A stretch of DNA of 64,000 nt. Origin: Lactococcus sp. dk101 (lineage in GTDB: Bacteria > Bacillota > Bacilli > Lactobacillales > Streptococcaceae). The notes below the pieces were generated by a model. The model had not been told where the DNA came from, did no database searches, and saw nothing but the letters and a program-made list of their open reading frames with translations. Positions 1 through 7,642 of this stretch are shown one piece after another. The stretch lies in the NCBI RefSeq assembly GCF_009601055.1, contig NZ_WITI01000006.1:48277-112276 (forward strand), read 5' to 3'. The position numbers and the translations under genes are program-made. Positions within the stretch are counted from its first letter, which is position 1; the number at the start of each line of letters is the position of its first letter.

Positions 1-476
1 AAAATTTCCCTCGGATTAGCGATAGAGCGGTTAACTGCCCCGATAAAAACCGTTTTTTTCTCAATGATTCGATTTTGCGCATCCAAATAAATGGCAACCA
101 AATGCTCCTGATCAAAATTTTGCATCTCATCAACCAAACTACCTCCGAACTCTTCTGAACTCATGACCTGTCCATAACGCTGTCGCTCACTGGTTTGAAT
201 TCGTCTGCCAAGCTCAATCATGGCACGAATTTCGATAGCTTTTGTTTTGCCAATTCCTTTAATCTGACTCAACTCCGTAATGGTTGATCGTCTGAAATTT
301 TCGATGGTTTGAAATTTTTTAAATGCTGCTGTGGACACTGCCAACGCAGACTGTTCACGTGTACCAGTCCGCAAGAGAATGGCAAGAAGTTCTTGATCTG
401 TACACTTTTCTGCACCAAGCACGACCAGACGCTCTCTAGGGGACAAGGGATAAGTATTTTCAGCGATTTCGTACAT
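1..476 (-). CDS. radC: RadC-family protein, 5' part only
   Basis: The 3' end lies beyond the window; about 158 N-terminal residues are visible. They show the N-terminal 'PRERLV..GAEKCTDQELLAILLRTG' region (split here), a helix-hairpin-helix patch near residues 80-90 (IKGIGKTKAIEI), and the start of the JAB/MPN metalloprotease-like domain (HLVAIYLDAQNRII, then GAVNRSIANPRE). The HxH zinc motif would follow beyond the edge. The start at 476 is preceded by GGAGG at 5 nt spacing; an in-frame ATG 12 nt upstream would consume that ribosome binding site. RadC proteins are widespread, but a direct DNA-repair role is no longer firmly accepted. Confidence 0.93.
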   Translation of the reverse strand, partial: MYEIAENTYPLSPRERLVVLGAEKCTDQELLAILLRTGTREQSALAVSTAAFKKFQTIENFRRSTITELSQIKGIGKTKAIEIRAMIELGRRIQTSERQRYGQVMSSEEFGGSLVDEMQNFDQEHLVAIYLDAQNRIIEKKTVFIGAVNRSIANPREI

Positions 477-537
477 GACTACCTCCATTTTATTATACGT
501 AAAATAAAACAGCAGGTAACAAAAAAAGATAACAATG

Positions 538-1245
538 TTATCTTTCTAAGTAAAATTCAAAACGATCTCCGACATATTGAGATAAAACATATTCAAATGC
601 ACGGCCATCTGCCAAATAAGACGTTTGTGTTACGCCAAGCATGGCAGAGCCAACACGCGTTTTAAGATATTCTGACAGCTCTGTACTCGCCTTTTTAGCG
701 GATACAATCTGCTCACTATGTGAGATTTCATAATTATTTTCTCTTAAAGTCTTAAAGAACTTACTTGTGATATTTTTCTTATCAAAATTCTTGACTAAAT
801 CATAGGGAATGCTCGTAATTTCAAAACAAATTGGAATTTGATCAGCATACCGAATTCTTTCCATCCGGATAATCAAATCTTCTTTTGAAATCTGTAATTT
901 TTCACATTCCACATCATTTGGTGCTGTCTTCACGTAGCTTAGTACTTCTGATGATGGTACTTTGCCTTGACTGCTGATAATATCTGAAAATGAAGTCGTG
1001 CCACGCATTTTTTCACGCACCCGACGACTCGCCACATAGGTTCCTGACCCTACACGGCGTTCCAAAATCCCTTCGTCAACGAGTGCGGTAACAGCCTGTC
1101 TTGCTGTCATTCGACTGACACCAAATCGTTCAGCCAAATCTCGCTCAGACGGAAGTCTTTGTCCTATTTTCCAAATTGCATTTTCGACTTCATCTTTTAA
1201 TGCATCATGAATTCTAATATAATTTGGAACTCTCTTTCCTACCAT
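538..1245 (-). CDS. GntR/HutC-family regulator with UTRA domain
   Basis: A 235-residue regulator. An N-terminal winged helix of GntR type spans roughly residues 5-70 (PSERDLAERFGVSRMTARQA, then GSGTYV). A UTRA ligand-binding domain follows from about residue 85 to the end. ATG 1245 was chosen because GGGGGAA sits just upstream; the longer frame starts at a weak TTG. The promoter and a 15-bp palindrome lie directly upstream, so autoregulation is likely. The HutC/YvoA subgroup usually senses sugar phosphates or related metabolites, but the ligand here cannot be read from sequence. It stands alone between radC and a TDT transporter. Confidence 0.9.
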   Translation of the reverse strand: MVGKRVPNYIRIHDALKDEVENAIWKIGQRLPSERDLAERFGVSRMTARQAVTALVDEGILERRVGSGTYVASRRVREKMRGTTSFSDIISSQGKVPSSEVLSYVKTAPNDVECEKLQISKEDLIIRMERIRYADQIPICFEITSIPYDLVKNFDKKNITSKFFKTLRENNYEISHSEQIVSAKKASTELSEYLKTRVGSAMLGVTQTSYLADGRAFEYVLSQYVGDRFEFYLER

Positions 1246-1270
1246 AATTCCCCCAATAAAACGATACAAA

Positions 1271-1285
1271 TTGACAAATTGTCAA
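1271..1285. promoter_or_regulatory. Palindromic operator of the GntR gene
   Basis: TTGACAAATTGTCAA is a perfect palindrome apart from the central base. It lies at about +1, just downstream of the -10 box of the GntR promoter and upstream of its ribosome binding site, the position expected for a repressor roadblock. Binding by the adjacent GntR protein is inferred. Confidence 0.6.
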
Positions 1286-1289
1286 ACAT

Positions 1290-1317
1290 ATTATACCATA
1301 ATTATTATAAAATTCAA
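1290..1317 (-). promoter_or_regulatory. Promoter of the GntR gene
   Basis: On the minus strand TTGAAT (1317-1312) and TATAAT (1295-1290) are separated by 16 bases. The predicted start point falls inside the palindrome at 1271-1285. Confidence 0.6.
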
Positions 1318-1340
1318 ACTACTTTTACATTGAATTAAAA

Positions 1341-2270
1341 TCATACTGTTTTTTCTTTTATTGACTGTTGTCCAAAATAAAGCAGGTAACGCCAAAGAAC
1401 AACGAGAACCAAAAGAACTGCAAGGACAATCTGGAATTCATTGACCAACTGGAGAAGACCCGTCCAATGAAAATGCGCCAATGTTAGCTTTAACGCGATG
1501 GCACTATTGACGAATGGGAAAGTGTATGAAGAAAAACTTGGGTAAAAATCGGTTTTGAAAATACTGTTCACTTTTATCAGTCCAATAAAATAAAAGACTA
1601 AAGAAAACACCAATAAGACAAGAATCAAAACTGAATTTGGCTTTGAAAAAGCTTTGAGATAGCCCACCAAGCACAAACTAAATGGCGCAGCAAAGACGGC
1701 AAATATGGGAACTTGACCCGCTTGGATTTGGGGGTATTTGATATAGCGATAGAGGAGCAAAAATAAGGTCGGAATCAGTAAAAAGAGACCAATCCAAAAG
1801 ATAATTTGTCCTGCTAAAAATTGATGAAGCTCTGCTGCTGTGTTGGTCAGGGCAACAGGCCCTACAAAAACAATGAAGTAAGAGGCAAACACCTGTTTGA
1901 TGTCCAGATGTAGCACAAAAGTCTTCACAAAATAGACCATCAAAACAAAGAACAAAAGCATTGCTAGATACCATAAAATGATTGAGAAAACGCCCAATAG
2001 CGATTGATAATAAACCGCTAAAAAGCAGGTTCCCATCAAAAATGTACCTGAAACACTAGCAATGACAGGTTGATGGAGTTCTTCTTTCACTTTCTTTCCG
2101 TTAAAGATAAGTTTGAGCGCCAAGATAATAAAAAGGAGCGCCGAAATCCCACCGAATAATGGATAAGCGAAAGCAAAATAAGGCTTCAATAAGTTGGCAG
2201 TTGCGACGGTCGCCAACATCAATCCCGCAAGCGGAATTGGTACCGATGCTGTTAAATTTTTCACTCTCAT
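1341..2270 (-). CDS. TDT/SLAC1-family anion (tellurite resistance TehA-like) transporter
   Basis: A 309-residue, very hydrophobic protein with about ten predicted membrane segments and short loops. The length and spacing fit the voltage-dependent anion channel family that includes TehA and the yeast malate carrier Mae1. It opens with a short basic N-terminus (MRVKNLTASVPIPLAGLMLA), typical of the family. Substrate (dicarboxylate, tellurite or other anion) cannot be assigned. It is followed on the same strand by the GntR regulator, with only about 70 bases between them, so regulation of this transporter by that regulator is possible but not shown. Confidence 0.85.
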   Translation of the reverse strand: MRVKNLTASVPIPLAGLMLATVATANLLKPYFAFAYPLFGGISALLFIILALKLIFNGKKVKEELHQPVIASVSGTFLMGTCFLAVYYQSLLGVFSIILWYLAMLLFFVLMVYFVKTFVLHLDIKQVFASYFIVFVGPVALTNTAAELHQFLAGQIIFWIGLFLLIPTLFLLLYRYIKYPQIQAGQVPIFAVFAAPFSLCLVGYLKAFSKPNSVLILVLLVFSLVFYFIGLIKVNSIFKTDFYPSFSSYTFPFVNSAIALKLTLAHFHWTGLLQLVNEFQIVLAVLLVLVVLWRYLLYFGQQSIKEKTV

Positions 2271-2331
2271 ATTTTAACGCAGCTTTTGTCAAAAATCAAG
2301 AAAACTGTAATTTTAAGAATATCCAAATTTT

Positions 2332-2625
2332 TTACTTAGCGATATTACCAGGATATGGAGATGAAAAGCCTGAGCCTCGTGATGGAGGACTCCATCTGTC
2401 GAGCTGGTGCATAAAAGTACGTTCATCGTCGCTAAAAGACTGTTTGGTAGATAATCTCAACACTAAGTATCTGATATAGGGTATTACTTCAGTGATACTA
2501 TATCCTTCATCAAGTTTTACGTTCGCTATTTGAATGATCAAAGCCATATTAGGCGAACAATCCTTTGATTCCAATAGTCCGCTTAAAGTTTCCAAGAATT
2601 TTCTTTTTAGTGAAGCATTAGTCAT
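2332..2625 (-). CDS. Small helical protein, bacteriocin-immunity-like
   Basis: A 97-residue protein with a strong ribosome binding site (AGGGGGAG) 8-9 nt before ATG 2625. It is the last gene of a four-gene minus-strand run behind three DUF443 genes. Residues 4-75 look like an all-helical bundle with the spacing of the EntA/LciA immunity family: a LETLSGLL-type first helix, a basic middle helix, 'GYSITEVIPYIRYLVLRL', then 'SDDERTFMHQL'. The C-terminus after residue 76 is a Gly/Ser/Pro-rich tail. The family call rests on pattern and context, not on a database match; an unrelated four-helix protein remains possible. Confidence 0.55.
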   Translation of the reverse strand: MTNASLKRKFLETLSGLLESKDCSPNMALIIQIANVKLDEGYSITEVIPYIRYLVLRLSTKQSFSDDERTFMHQLDRWSPPSRGSGFSSPYPGNIAK

Positions 2626-2644
2626 TTGGTGTACTCCCCCTACC

Positions 2645-3295
2645 TTATTTTCCTTTCAGATATTTTACCTTTAGTGTATGATGTACACCATCAGAAAAAT
2701 TTTTCCATGTAAGTAAGTAGGTCAACCAAATGAAAGCACAGTAAATAAAAACTGACGCATAACCATTGATGTAAACACCAAAAAAACATGTAAATACGAA
2801 TAATATCGTTACCAACAGCGTAATTTTATCTTTTCCATCAGTAGGGACGGTATCCTCGAAGTATAATTTATCACTTAGTTCTATTTTATAAAACTCAAAT
2901 TTTTTCTCCTCCATCTGCAACACGAACAGTTTGAAAAAGTTAATTAACAAAATGGAAACAAGCAGAATAACTGCTAGTAAGTAGGGATGTCCTTGACCGA
3001 ATGTAAAAAAACTAATTAAACTTTTAATACCCAAAAATTTAACAAGTGCGTCAGCCATTAAAAAAGCCCCACCAAAACCTCCCAAATAAATTGGGGTTCT
3101 TCTTTTTTTTGATTTCTTTAATTCTAACATTGTGAATTGATTTTTTGATAATTTGGCAGCAGAATACCCCTTTTTATACGTTTGTTTCAAAGAAAAAATT
3201 GATGATTTATTAGTTGAAATATCTATCAAATAATAAATCCCGACAGATTTTACTATTTTATACCTCATAAATCGTGTGGAGTTTATTTCAACCAT
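2645..3295 (-). CDS. DUF443 tandem five-TM protein (TsaI-like), copy 3
   Basis: A 216-residue membrane protein of the tandem five-transmembrane (DUF443) type: an N-terminal soluble beta-rich segment (RYKIVKSVGIYYLIDI), a basic linker, a GGFGG element near residue 75, then several membrane helices and a basic C-terminus. In Staphylococcus aureus, TsaI of this family protects against the type VII secreted membrane-depolarising toxin TspA (established knowledge). A role as orphan immunity protein here is inferred. ATG 3295 follows GAGGAG at 8 nt. It begins 3 bases after the stop of the next upstream gene, so the run is clearly an operon. It is the most diverged of the three tandem copies. Confidence 0.75.
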   Translation of the reverse strand: MVEINSTRFMRYKIVKSVGIYYLIDISTNKSSIFSLKQTYKKGYSAAKLSKNQFTMLELKKSKKRRTPIYLGGFGGAFLMADALVKFLGIKSLISFFTFGQGHPYLLAVILLVSILLINFFKLFVLQMEEKKFEFYKIELSDKLYFEDTVPTDGKDKITLLVTILFVFTCFFGVYINGYASVFIYCAFIWLTYLLTWKNFSDGVHHTLKVKYLKGK

Positions 3296-3298
3296 TCG

Positions 3299-3988
3299 TT
3301 ATTTCTCCTCTTCAACACGATAAATTTTACAGCTACTCATTCCCATGATATCTTTACCTCCCATAAAAGGTAAAAGAATGAAAAACAAAGCCCCTATATT
3401 GATGAATAAATTCTCTGACAATATGGCAATAAAAAATGTTTCCAATCCTACAAACAAGAAGAATAACCATAACAAGATAATTAAACTCCCTGAATTTCTA
3501 TCTGGCTTAATAAGTATTTTTTGTTCATATTCAAACGAGCTCATATTAATCTTCCCTTGATATAAAAAATCTGTTATCAAGTATAGTATTAATAGTATTA
3601 ATGAAACAATAGGAATCATTTTTCCTACCCAAAATGGATAGTCTACTTTTAATAGATATTTACCTAAAAGAGTTACTATCAAGTAACCAATACCTCCTCC
3701 TCTAAATATTTTTGTTCCTGTAGAAGATGAATTTTGTTGCATCGTTTTTACATTCGCACCATCTCCATACTTATCACTATATCCATTTTGTTTATGCAAT
3801 AACTCTTCTAGTTCTTTTTGAGAAATCTTAAATAATTTATATTTTAGAATATAGCCCATAAATGGTAAAAACATGACAATAAGATGAGAATACATATTGA
3901 AAATGTAGTATTCTCCATTTTGTTCAAAAATTCTTATTCCTGCTCTACCATTTAATACTTTTGTTTGAATAGTAATATATTCTTTCAT
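3299..3988 (-). CDS. DUF443 tandem five-TM protein (TsaI-like), copy 2
   Basis: A 229-residue paralogue of the upstream gene. Both share the opening pattern MK(E/K)YI.I..K.L....GI.I....GEYY.IN M..H..M F.P..GY..KYKL.KIS, a 'GGYSDKYGD'-like turn, a glycine-rich GGGIGYL element near residue 100, and five or so membrane helices. The start overlaps the upstream stop as ATGA (translational coupling), and GGAGAG lies 6 nt before ATG. Such tandem duplication with divergence is typical of staphylococcal DUF443 immunity arrays. No toxin gene or type VII machinery is visible in the window. Confidence 0.8.
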   Translation of the reverse strand: MKEYITIQTKVLNGRAGIRIFEQNGEYYIFNMYSHLIVMFLPFMGYILKYKLFKISQKELEELLHKQNGYSDKYGDGANVKTMQQNSSSTGTKIFRGGGIGYLIVTLLGKYLLKVDYPFWVGKMIPIVSLILLILYLITDFLYQGKINMSSFEYEQKILIKPDRNSGSLIILLWLFFLFVGLETFFIAILSENLFINIGALFFILLPFMGGKDIMGMSSCKIYRVEEEK

Positions 3989-4662
3989 TGTTTACTCTCC
4001 AAAAACGTAATATCATAAACCCCTTGACTTATTGATTGACTAACTGATAAAGTAACAAACAGAAAGAAAAGAGCTCCACCATCAACAATAATATTTTGGC
4101 TGACAATAGCCGCCACTACTCCAAAAAACGTTATAATAACTAGTCCTCCCCATGCAAAAGTTAACTTATATACTGAATGTTTTACAGTATCTGCCAGTTT
4201 CACTGTAACGAAATCAACACTGTTGTATGTGAATGGAGCTATTTTTCCCAGTTGAATATTCTCATAAAAAAAACCAATCAAAATAAACAAACTAGCCATT
4301 GTTAGAAAAATTAGTGCAAGATAACTAGGATAAGCACTTTTTAACATTTCTTTTCCTATCGTATTTGCTAAGAACATACCTAATCCTCCTATCTGGAATC
4401 CATTTTTACCTTTACTTTTTTTACGTAACGAGTTTGGATTTGAAATATCTCGATATCCTCCATACTGATGTAATATTTTTATCAGCTCGCTTTCAGATAT
4501 TTTGTACAACTTGTATTTGAATTGATAACCCAAAAGAGGAATGAACATTGCAAGATAGTGAGTGAACATATTAATTAAATAGTATTCTCCATCTATAGTG
4601 AGAATGTGTATCCCTTTTTTGTCACTTAGTGGCTTGGCTTCAATATTTATATATTTTTTCAT
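3985..4662 (-). CDS. DUF443 tandem five-TM protein (TsaI-like), copy 1
   Basis: First gene of the DUF443 run, 225 residues. It has an N-terminal soluble segment of about 75 residues (NIEAKPLSDKKGIHIL, GEYYLINMFTHYLAMFIP), the GGLGMFL element near residue 95 and about five hydrophobic segments, ending with a short hydrophilic tail. No convincing ribosome binding site precedes ATG 4662 (AT-only upstream), unlike its two followers, so expression level or start is less certain. The long AT-rich space upstream carries no recognisable toxin gene. Function as membrane immunity protein is inferred from the family. Confidence 0.78.
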   Translation of the reverse strand: MKKYINIEAKPLSDKKGIHILTIDGEYYLINMFTHYLAMFIPLLGYQFKYKLYKISESELIKILHQYGGYRDISNPNSLRKKSKGKNGFQIGGLGMFLANTIGKEMLKSAYPSYLALIFLTMASLFILIGFFYENIQLGKIAPFTYNSVDFVTVKLADTVKHSVYKLTFAWGGLVIITFFGVVAAIVSQNIIVDGGALFFLFVTLSVSQSISQGVYDITFLESKQ

Positions 4663-5041
4663 TATTATTTAATCTAAATCCTTAATCATCGGTAGTATTA
4701 TAAGCTCCATTTTACTCAAAATACCCTGTTAAAACCATGGAAAAAGTAACGAGAATATGAATTCGGTTATTGACATGACCTGAACAATTTTTTTCCTATC
4801 CTCTTTTTTTGTTCTTCACTTATTTTTTGAGGTGCTATTTTCATTTTATTTAATATATTTATATCCTTTCATTATATATTCAGCAATGACATTTTCAGTC
4901 TTGCTTCTTATTGATTAGTTAGTTAAACATAATATTTTCTGCATTAATTATATCTTAATTCAACCATTTATGCACGTTTTAAATTACAGTTTTTCTTCCT
5001 AAATTTATTTTTCAAAAAAATTTTGATTTAAAATTTTGGAC
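4663..5041. other. AT-rich spacer upstream of the DUF443 run
   Basis: About 380 bases of very AT-rich DNA. The minus strand holds short open stretches (for example one around 4800-4860 encoding KIAPQKISEEQKKRIGKK) without ribosome binding sites, which may be debris of a lost gene. No convincing gene, RNA or repeat was found. The promoter of the DUF443 run should lie here. Confidence 0.5.
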
Positions 5042-5071
5042 AAAAAAAACACCAGTCAAACTGATGTTTTT
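5042..5071 (-). terminator. Terminator of bmpA
   Basis: Stem AAAACATCAG / CTGGTGTTTT with a short loop followed on the minus strand by a T run, directly after the bmpA stop. Confidence 0.8.
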
Positions 5072-5080
5072 AATTTATAC

Positions 5081-6139
5081 TTATTTAGATGGAACAACGA
5101 TTTTACCTGAAATGATGTCAGCTTTAGCTGTATCTACTGCTGATTTGATTTCTGATGTTACGTTGTCAAGGCCAAGACTTACACCACCGTTTTTAAGGTT
5201 GTATGTAGTTGTTGTTCCGCCAGGGAATTTGTCGTCTTTAGTCTTATCAGCCATATCGCGTACGACTTTACCAACTTCTTTGATTGTTGATACTAATACG
5301 AAGTTAGATTTTTTACCGTCTTTAGATGTGTAATCACCAAGGTATTTTTGGTCTTGGTCAACACCAATCAACCAAACTTTGTCTGCTTCAGTTCTTGATT
5401 CGTTTTGTGCTTTAGCTTCACTAAAGGCACCAACACCTACACCACCAGCACATTGGTAAACAACGTCTTCGCCTGCACCATACATAGCGTGAGCGATTGT
5501 TTTACCTTTAGCGGCATCTGTAAAGCTTTGTGCGTATTGAACGTCAACTTTGATGTTTGGATTAACTGATTTAGCACCAGCTTCATATCCTACAGCAAAA
5601 CGAGTGATAACGTCAGATTGCATTCCACCGATGAAACCAATTTTATCAGTTTTTGTAGCTTTTGCAGCTGCGATACCTGCAAGGTATGCTGCTTCATTGT
5701 CTGCAAAGAGTGCTGATGCAAGGTTCTTGATTGGTGTTGTTGGAGCTGAGTCAATAATCAAGTAATCGTTTTTTGGATTGTTCTTAGCAGCTTCTTCAGT
5801 TGCTTGTTCCAAACTGAAACCGATACCTACTTGAAGTTTGTATCCTGCTGCAGCTGCTGAGTTGAAGTTTGTTGTGTAATCAGATGCTGAGTTTGATTGG
5901 TAGTAGTTATAGCCATTACCTTTGCTGAGGTTGTTTTCTTTACCCCAAGCTTCCAAACCTTCCCAAGCTGATTGGTTGAATGAACGGTCATTGATTCCGC
6001 CTGTATCTGTAATGATGGCAACTTTAAGATCTGTCTTAGCTTTGCCAGAAGTTCCAGTAGAACCATTTGAGCGACATCCTGCAAGGACTGCGACTGAAGC
6101 TAGTGCAACTGCACCGATAGCAAAAACACGTTTGTTCAT
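5081..6139 (-). CDS. bmpA: BMP-family nucleoside-binding lipoprotein
   Basis: A 352-residue Bmp/PnrA-family substrate-binding lipoprotein for nucleoside ABC import. It has a lipoprotein signal with lipobox LAGC (Cys22), then the family motifs DTGGINDRSFNQ, FSLEQA, GVDQDQ and a long periplasmic-binding-protein fold. ATG 6139 was chosen over the TTG 18 nt upstream because GGAGG precedes it and the lipobox fits. It ends the pdp-deoC-cdd block but has its own promoter region of about 230 bases with PurBox-like and cre-like sequences. In many streptococci and lactococci, nupABC (ATPase and permeases) follow; here a terminator and the DUF443 genes follow instead, so BmpA must use permeases encoded elsewhere. 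Confidence 0.93.
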   Translation of the reverse strand: MNKRVFAIGAVALASVAVLAGCRSNGSTGTSGKAKTDLKVAIITDTGGINDRSFNQSAWEGLEAWGKENNLSKGNGYNYYQSNSASDYTTNFNSAAAAGYKLQVGIGFSLEQATEEAAKNNPKNDYLIIDSAPTTPIKNLASALFADNEAAYLAGIAAAKATKTDKIGFIGGMQSDVITRFAVGYEAGAKSVNPNIKVDVQYAQSFTDAAKGKTIAHAMYGAGEDVVYQCAGGVGVGAFSEAKAQNESRTEADKVWLIGVDQDQKYLGDYTSKDGKKSNFVLVSTIKEVGKVVRDMADKTKDDKFPGGTTTTYNLKNGGVSLGLDNVTSEIKSAVDTAKADIISGKIVVPSK

Positions 6140-6152
6140 GGAAACGGTTTCC
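6138..6152. promoter_or_regulatory. cre-like CcpA site overlapping the bmpA start
   Basis: ATGGAAACGGTTTCC matches the cre consensus WTGWNANCGNTNWCW at 13 of 15 positions and contains the perfect-armed palindrome GGAAACGGTTTCC (one odd central base). It sits between the ribosome binding site and the start codon region, downstream of the promoter, so CcpA binding would block elongation or initiation. Carbon catabolite repression is inferred. Confidence 0.5.
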
Positions 6153-6231
6153 TCCAAAATTTTATTTTAAATTGGCTAAACTTTTTAGCTTAAGCCTATT
6201 TTAAGCTATATTTGAAATTTTTTCAAGTCAT

Positions 6232-6325
6232 ATTATAAAACTAATTAAAAGTATTTGCTAATCGTTCGGTTTTTCCGTACTTTTTAATGACATTTCACTA
6301 ATTGTTACAAAAAAAACCGTACAAT
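6232..6325 (-). promoter_or_regulatory. bmpA promoter with two PurBox-like sites
   Basis: The -10 box TATAAT lies at 6237-6232 on the minus strand; no good -35 is present at 17 bases, as expected for an activated promoter. AAAACCGAACGAT (6273-6261, minus strand) matches the lactococcal PurBox AWWWCCGAACWWT at 12 of 13 positions. AAAACCGTACAAT (6313-6325, plus strand) matches at 12 of 13. PurR control is inferred; spacing to the start point is closer than the classical -76 position. Confidence 0.5.
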
Positions 6326-6387
6326 TTAATCAAAACAGTGCTTTTTGTTTGATTTATAAAATGAAAAGGGTTTACTTCGGAACATGG

Positions 6388-6783
6388 TTAAGTCAAATCT
6401 TGAAAAGAATAAGGCAAGAGTTCACTAACCGTTGTTTCTTTAACTTTCATGTCTTTTGAGACCAAATAAACTGGCATATCCGCTGGACAAAATTCGACCA
6501 AGACTTGACGGCAAGCGCCGCATGGTGAAATTGGTTCTGCTGTCTCGCCGTAAATAGCCAAAGCTTTGAACTCTTTAATGCCTTCTGAGACCGCCTTAAA
6601 AACAGCCGTCCGTTCGGCACAATTTGTCAGCCCAAAGCTTGCATTTTCAATGTTACAGCCTTTAATTACGTGTCCGTCAGCGCTGACAAGCGCAGCTCCT
6701 ACTGGAAAATGTGAATAAGGCACATAAGCATGACTTGACGCTACTCTAGCAGCTTCAAACAAGTCTTGATTAGTAGCTTTCAT
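6388..6783 (-). CDS. cdd: Cytidine deaminase
   Basis: A 131-residue homotetramer-type cytidine deaminase converting (deoxy)cytidine to (deoxy)uridine in salvage. The zinc and catalytic signature is complete: C55-A-E57 and P-C88-G-A-C91. ATG 6783 overlaps the end of deoC and has GGTGAAG upstream, so it is translationally coupled; a TTG-type start further upstream is not needed. Gene order pdp, small membrane gene, deoC, cdd is one transcription unit feeding pyrimidine deoxynucleosides into acetaldehyde plus glyceraldehyde-3-phosphate and free bases. One copy of the iterated palindrome lies inside (6675-6688). Confidence 0.96.
   Translation of the reverse strand: MKATNQDLFEAARVASSHAYVPYSHFPVGAALVSADGHVIKGCNIENASFGLTNCAERTAVFKAVSEGIKEFKALAIYGETAEPISPCGACRQVLVEFCPADMPVYLVSKDMKVKETTVSELLPYSFQDLT
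6675..6688. repeat. Iterated palindrome copy 1
   Basis: CGTCAGCGCTGACA, inside cdd; first outer base deviates. Confidence 0.7.
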
Positions 6784-7432
6784 TGGATACTTCACCTTCT
6801 ATGATGGCAATGCTGGCAGAAACGCCGAGACGTGTAGCACCGACAGCAATCACTGCTTCAGCTTCTTCAGCAGAATGAATCCCGCCTGAAGCTTTGACAC
6901 CCATATCAGGGCCAACTGTTTCACGCATCAATTTGACATCAGCGACAGTAGCTCCACCAGTTGAGAAGCCTGTTGATGTTTTAACAAAATCAGCACCCGC
7001 ACGTTTGGCAGCAAGACTTGCTTGAACTTTTTCTTCGTCTGTCAACAATGATGTTTCGATAATTACTTTCAGAACATGACCTGCTTTAACCGCATTTACT
7101 GCGGCAATGTCAGACTCAACAAGTTCCCAGTTGCCGTCTTTGGCAGCGCCAATATTGATGACCATGTCGATTTCGTCAGCTCCATTTTTGATAGCGTCTT
7201 CTGCTTCAAATGCTTTTACAGCTGAAGTGTTGGCACCGAGAGGGAAACCGATAACAGTACAAACGTTAGTTTTACTGTCTTTAAGTGCTTCAGCAGCGAA
7301 GGCAACCCAAGTTGGATTGATACAAACACTTGCGAAATCATATTTTTTAGCTTCGTCAATGATTTGTTGAACTTTTGCTTGGTTAGCGTCTGCTTTAAGA
7401 ATGGTGTGGTCGATGTAAGTATTGAGTTTCAT
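6770..7432 (-). CDS. deoC: Deoxyribose-phosphate aldolase
   Basis: A 220-residue class I aldolase that splits 2-deoxyribose-5-phosphate into acetaldehyde and glyceraldehyde-3-phosphate. Family landmarks: IDHT(I/L)LK near the N-terminus, [25 protein letters not shown] and the Schiff-base lysine in VKTSTGF around residue 150, then KASGGI. Length equals the usual 220. It follows the small membrane gene by 12 bases with AAGAAAA-type upstream sequence and overlaps cdd at its end. Confidence 0.96.
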   Translation of the reverse strand: MKLNTYIDHTILKADANQAKVQQIIDEAKKYDFASVCINPTWVAFAAEALKDSKTNVCTVIGFPLGANTSAVKAFEAEDAIKNGADEIDMVINIGAAKDGNWELVESDIAAVNAVKAGHVLKVIIETSLLTDEEKVQASLAAKRAGADFVKTSTGFSTGGATVADVKLMRETVGPDMGVKASGGIHSAEEAEAVIAVGATRLGVSASIAIIEGEVSNESY

Positions 7433-7444
7433 GTTGTTTTCTTT

Positions 7445-7642
7445 CTATTTTTCTTTTTTATTAGATTGACTTTTGATGTAAATCACGGCAATCCCTACGT
7501 AAACGAAGGAATAAGTGATCAGAAAGGCGATAAAGCCAGAAATTCCACTATGCCAGAGAACCATTGCCAAAAAACCAACAGCAACGGATAGCAAGGTCTG
7601 AACGACTTTTATCTTCTTTGGAATAGGATCATTTACTTTCAT
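7445..7642 (-). CDS. Small two-TM protein in the nucleoside operon
   Basis: A 65-residue protein with two hydrophobic helices (about residues 15-30 and 35-53) between a basic N-terminus and a very basic C-terminus (IKSQSNKKEK). Its ATG overlaps the pdp stop (TAATG), so it is translationally coupled and almost certainly translated. I do not recognise a family. Position between pdp and deoC suggests a supporting role in nucleoside uptake or envelope; that is only context. Confidence 0.7.
   Translation of the reverse strand: MKVNDPIPKKIKVVQTLLSVAVGFLAMVLWHSGISGFIAFLITYSFVYVGIAVIYIKSQSNKKEK

Noticed and set aside
309..665. 118-residue plus-strand frame across radC and the GntR gene
   Set aside because: Antisense to two clear genes, cysteine-rich nonsense composition.
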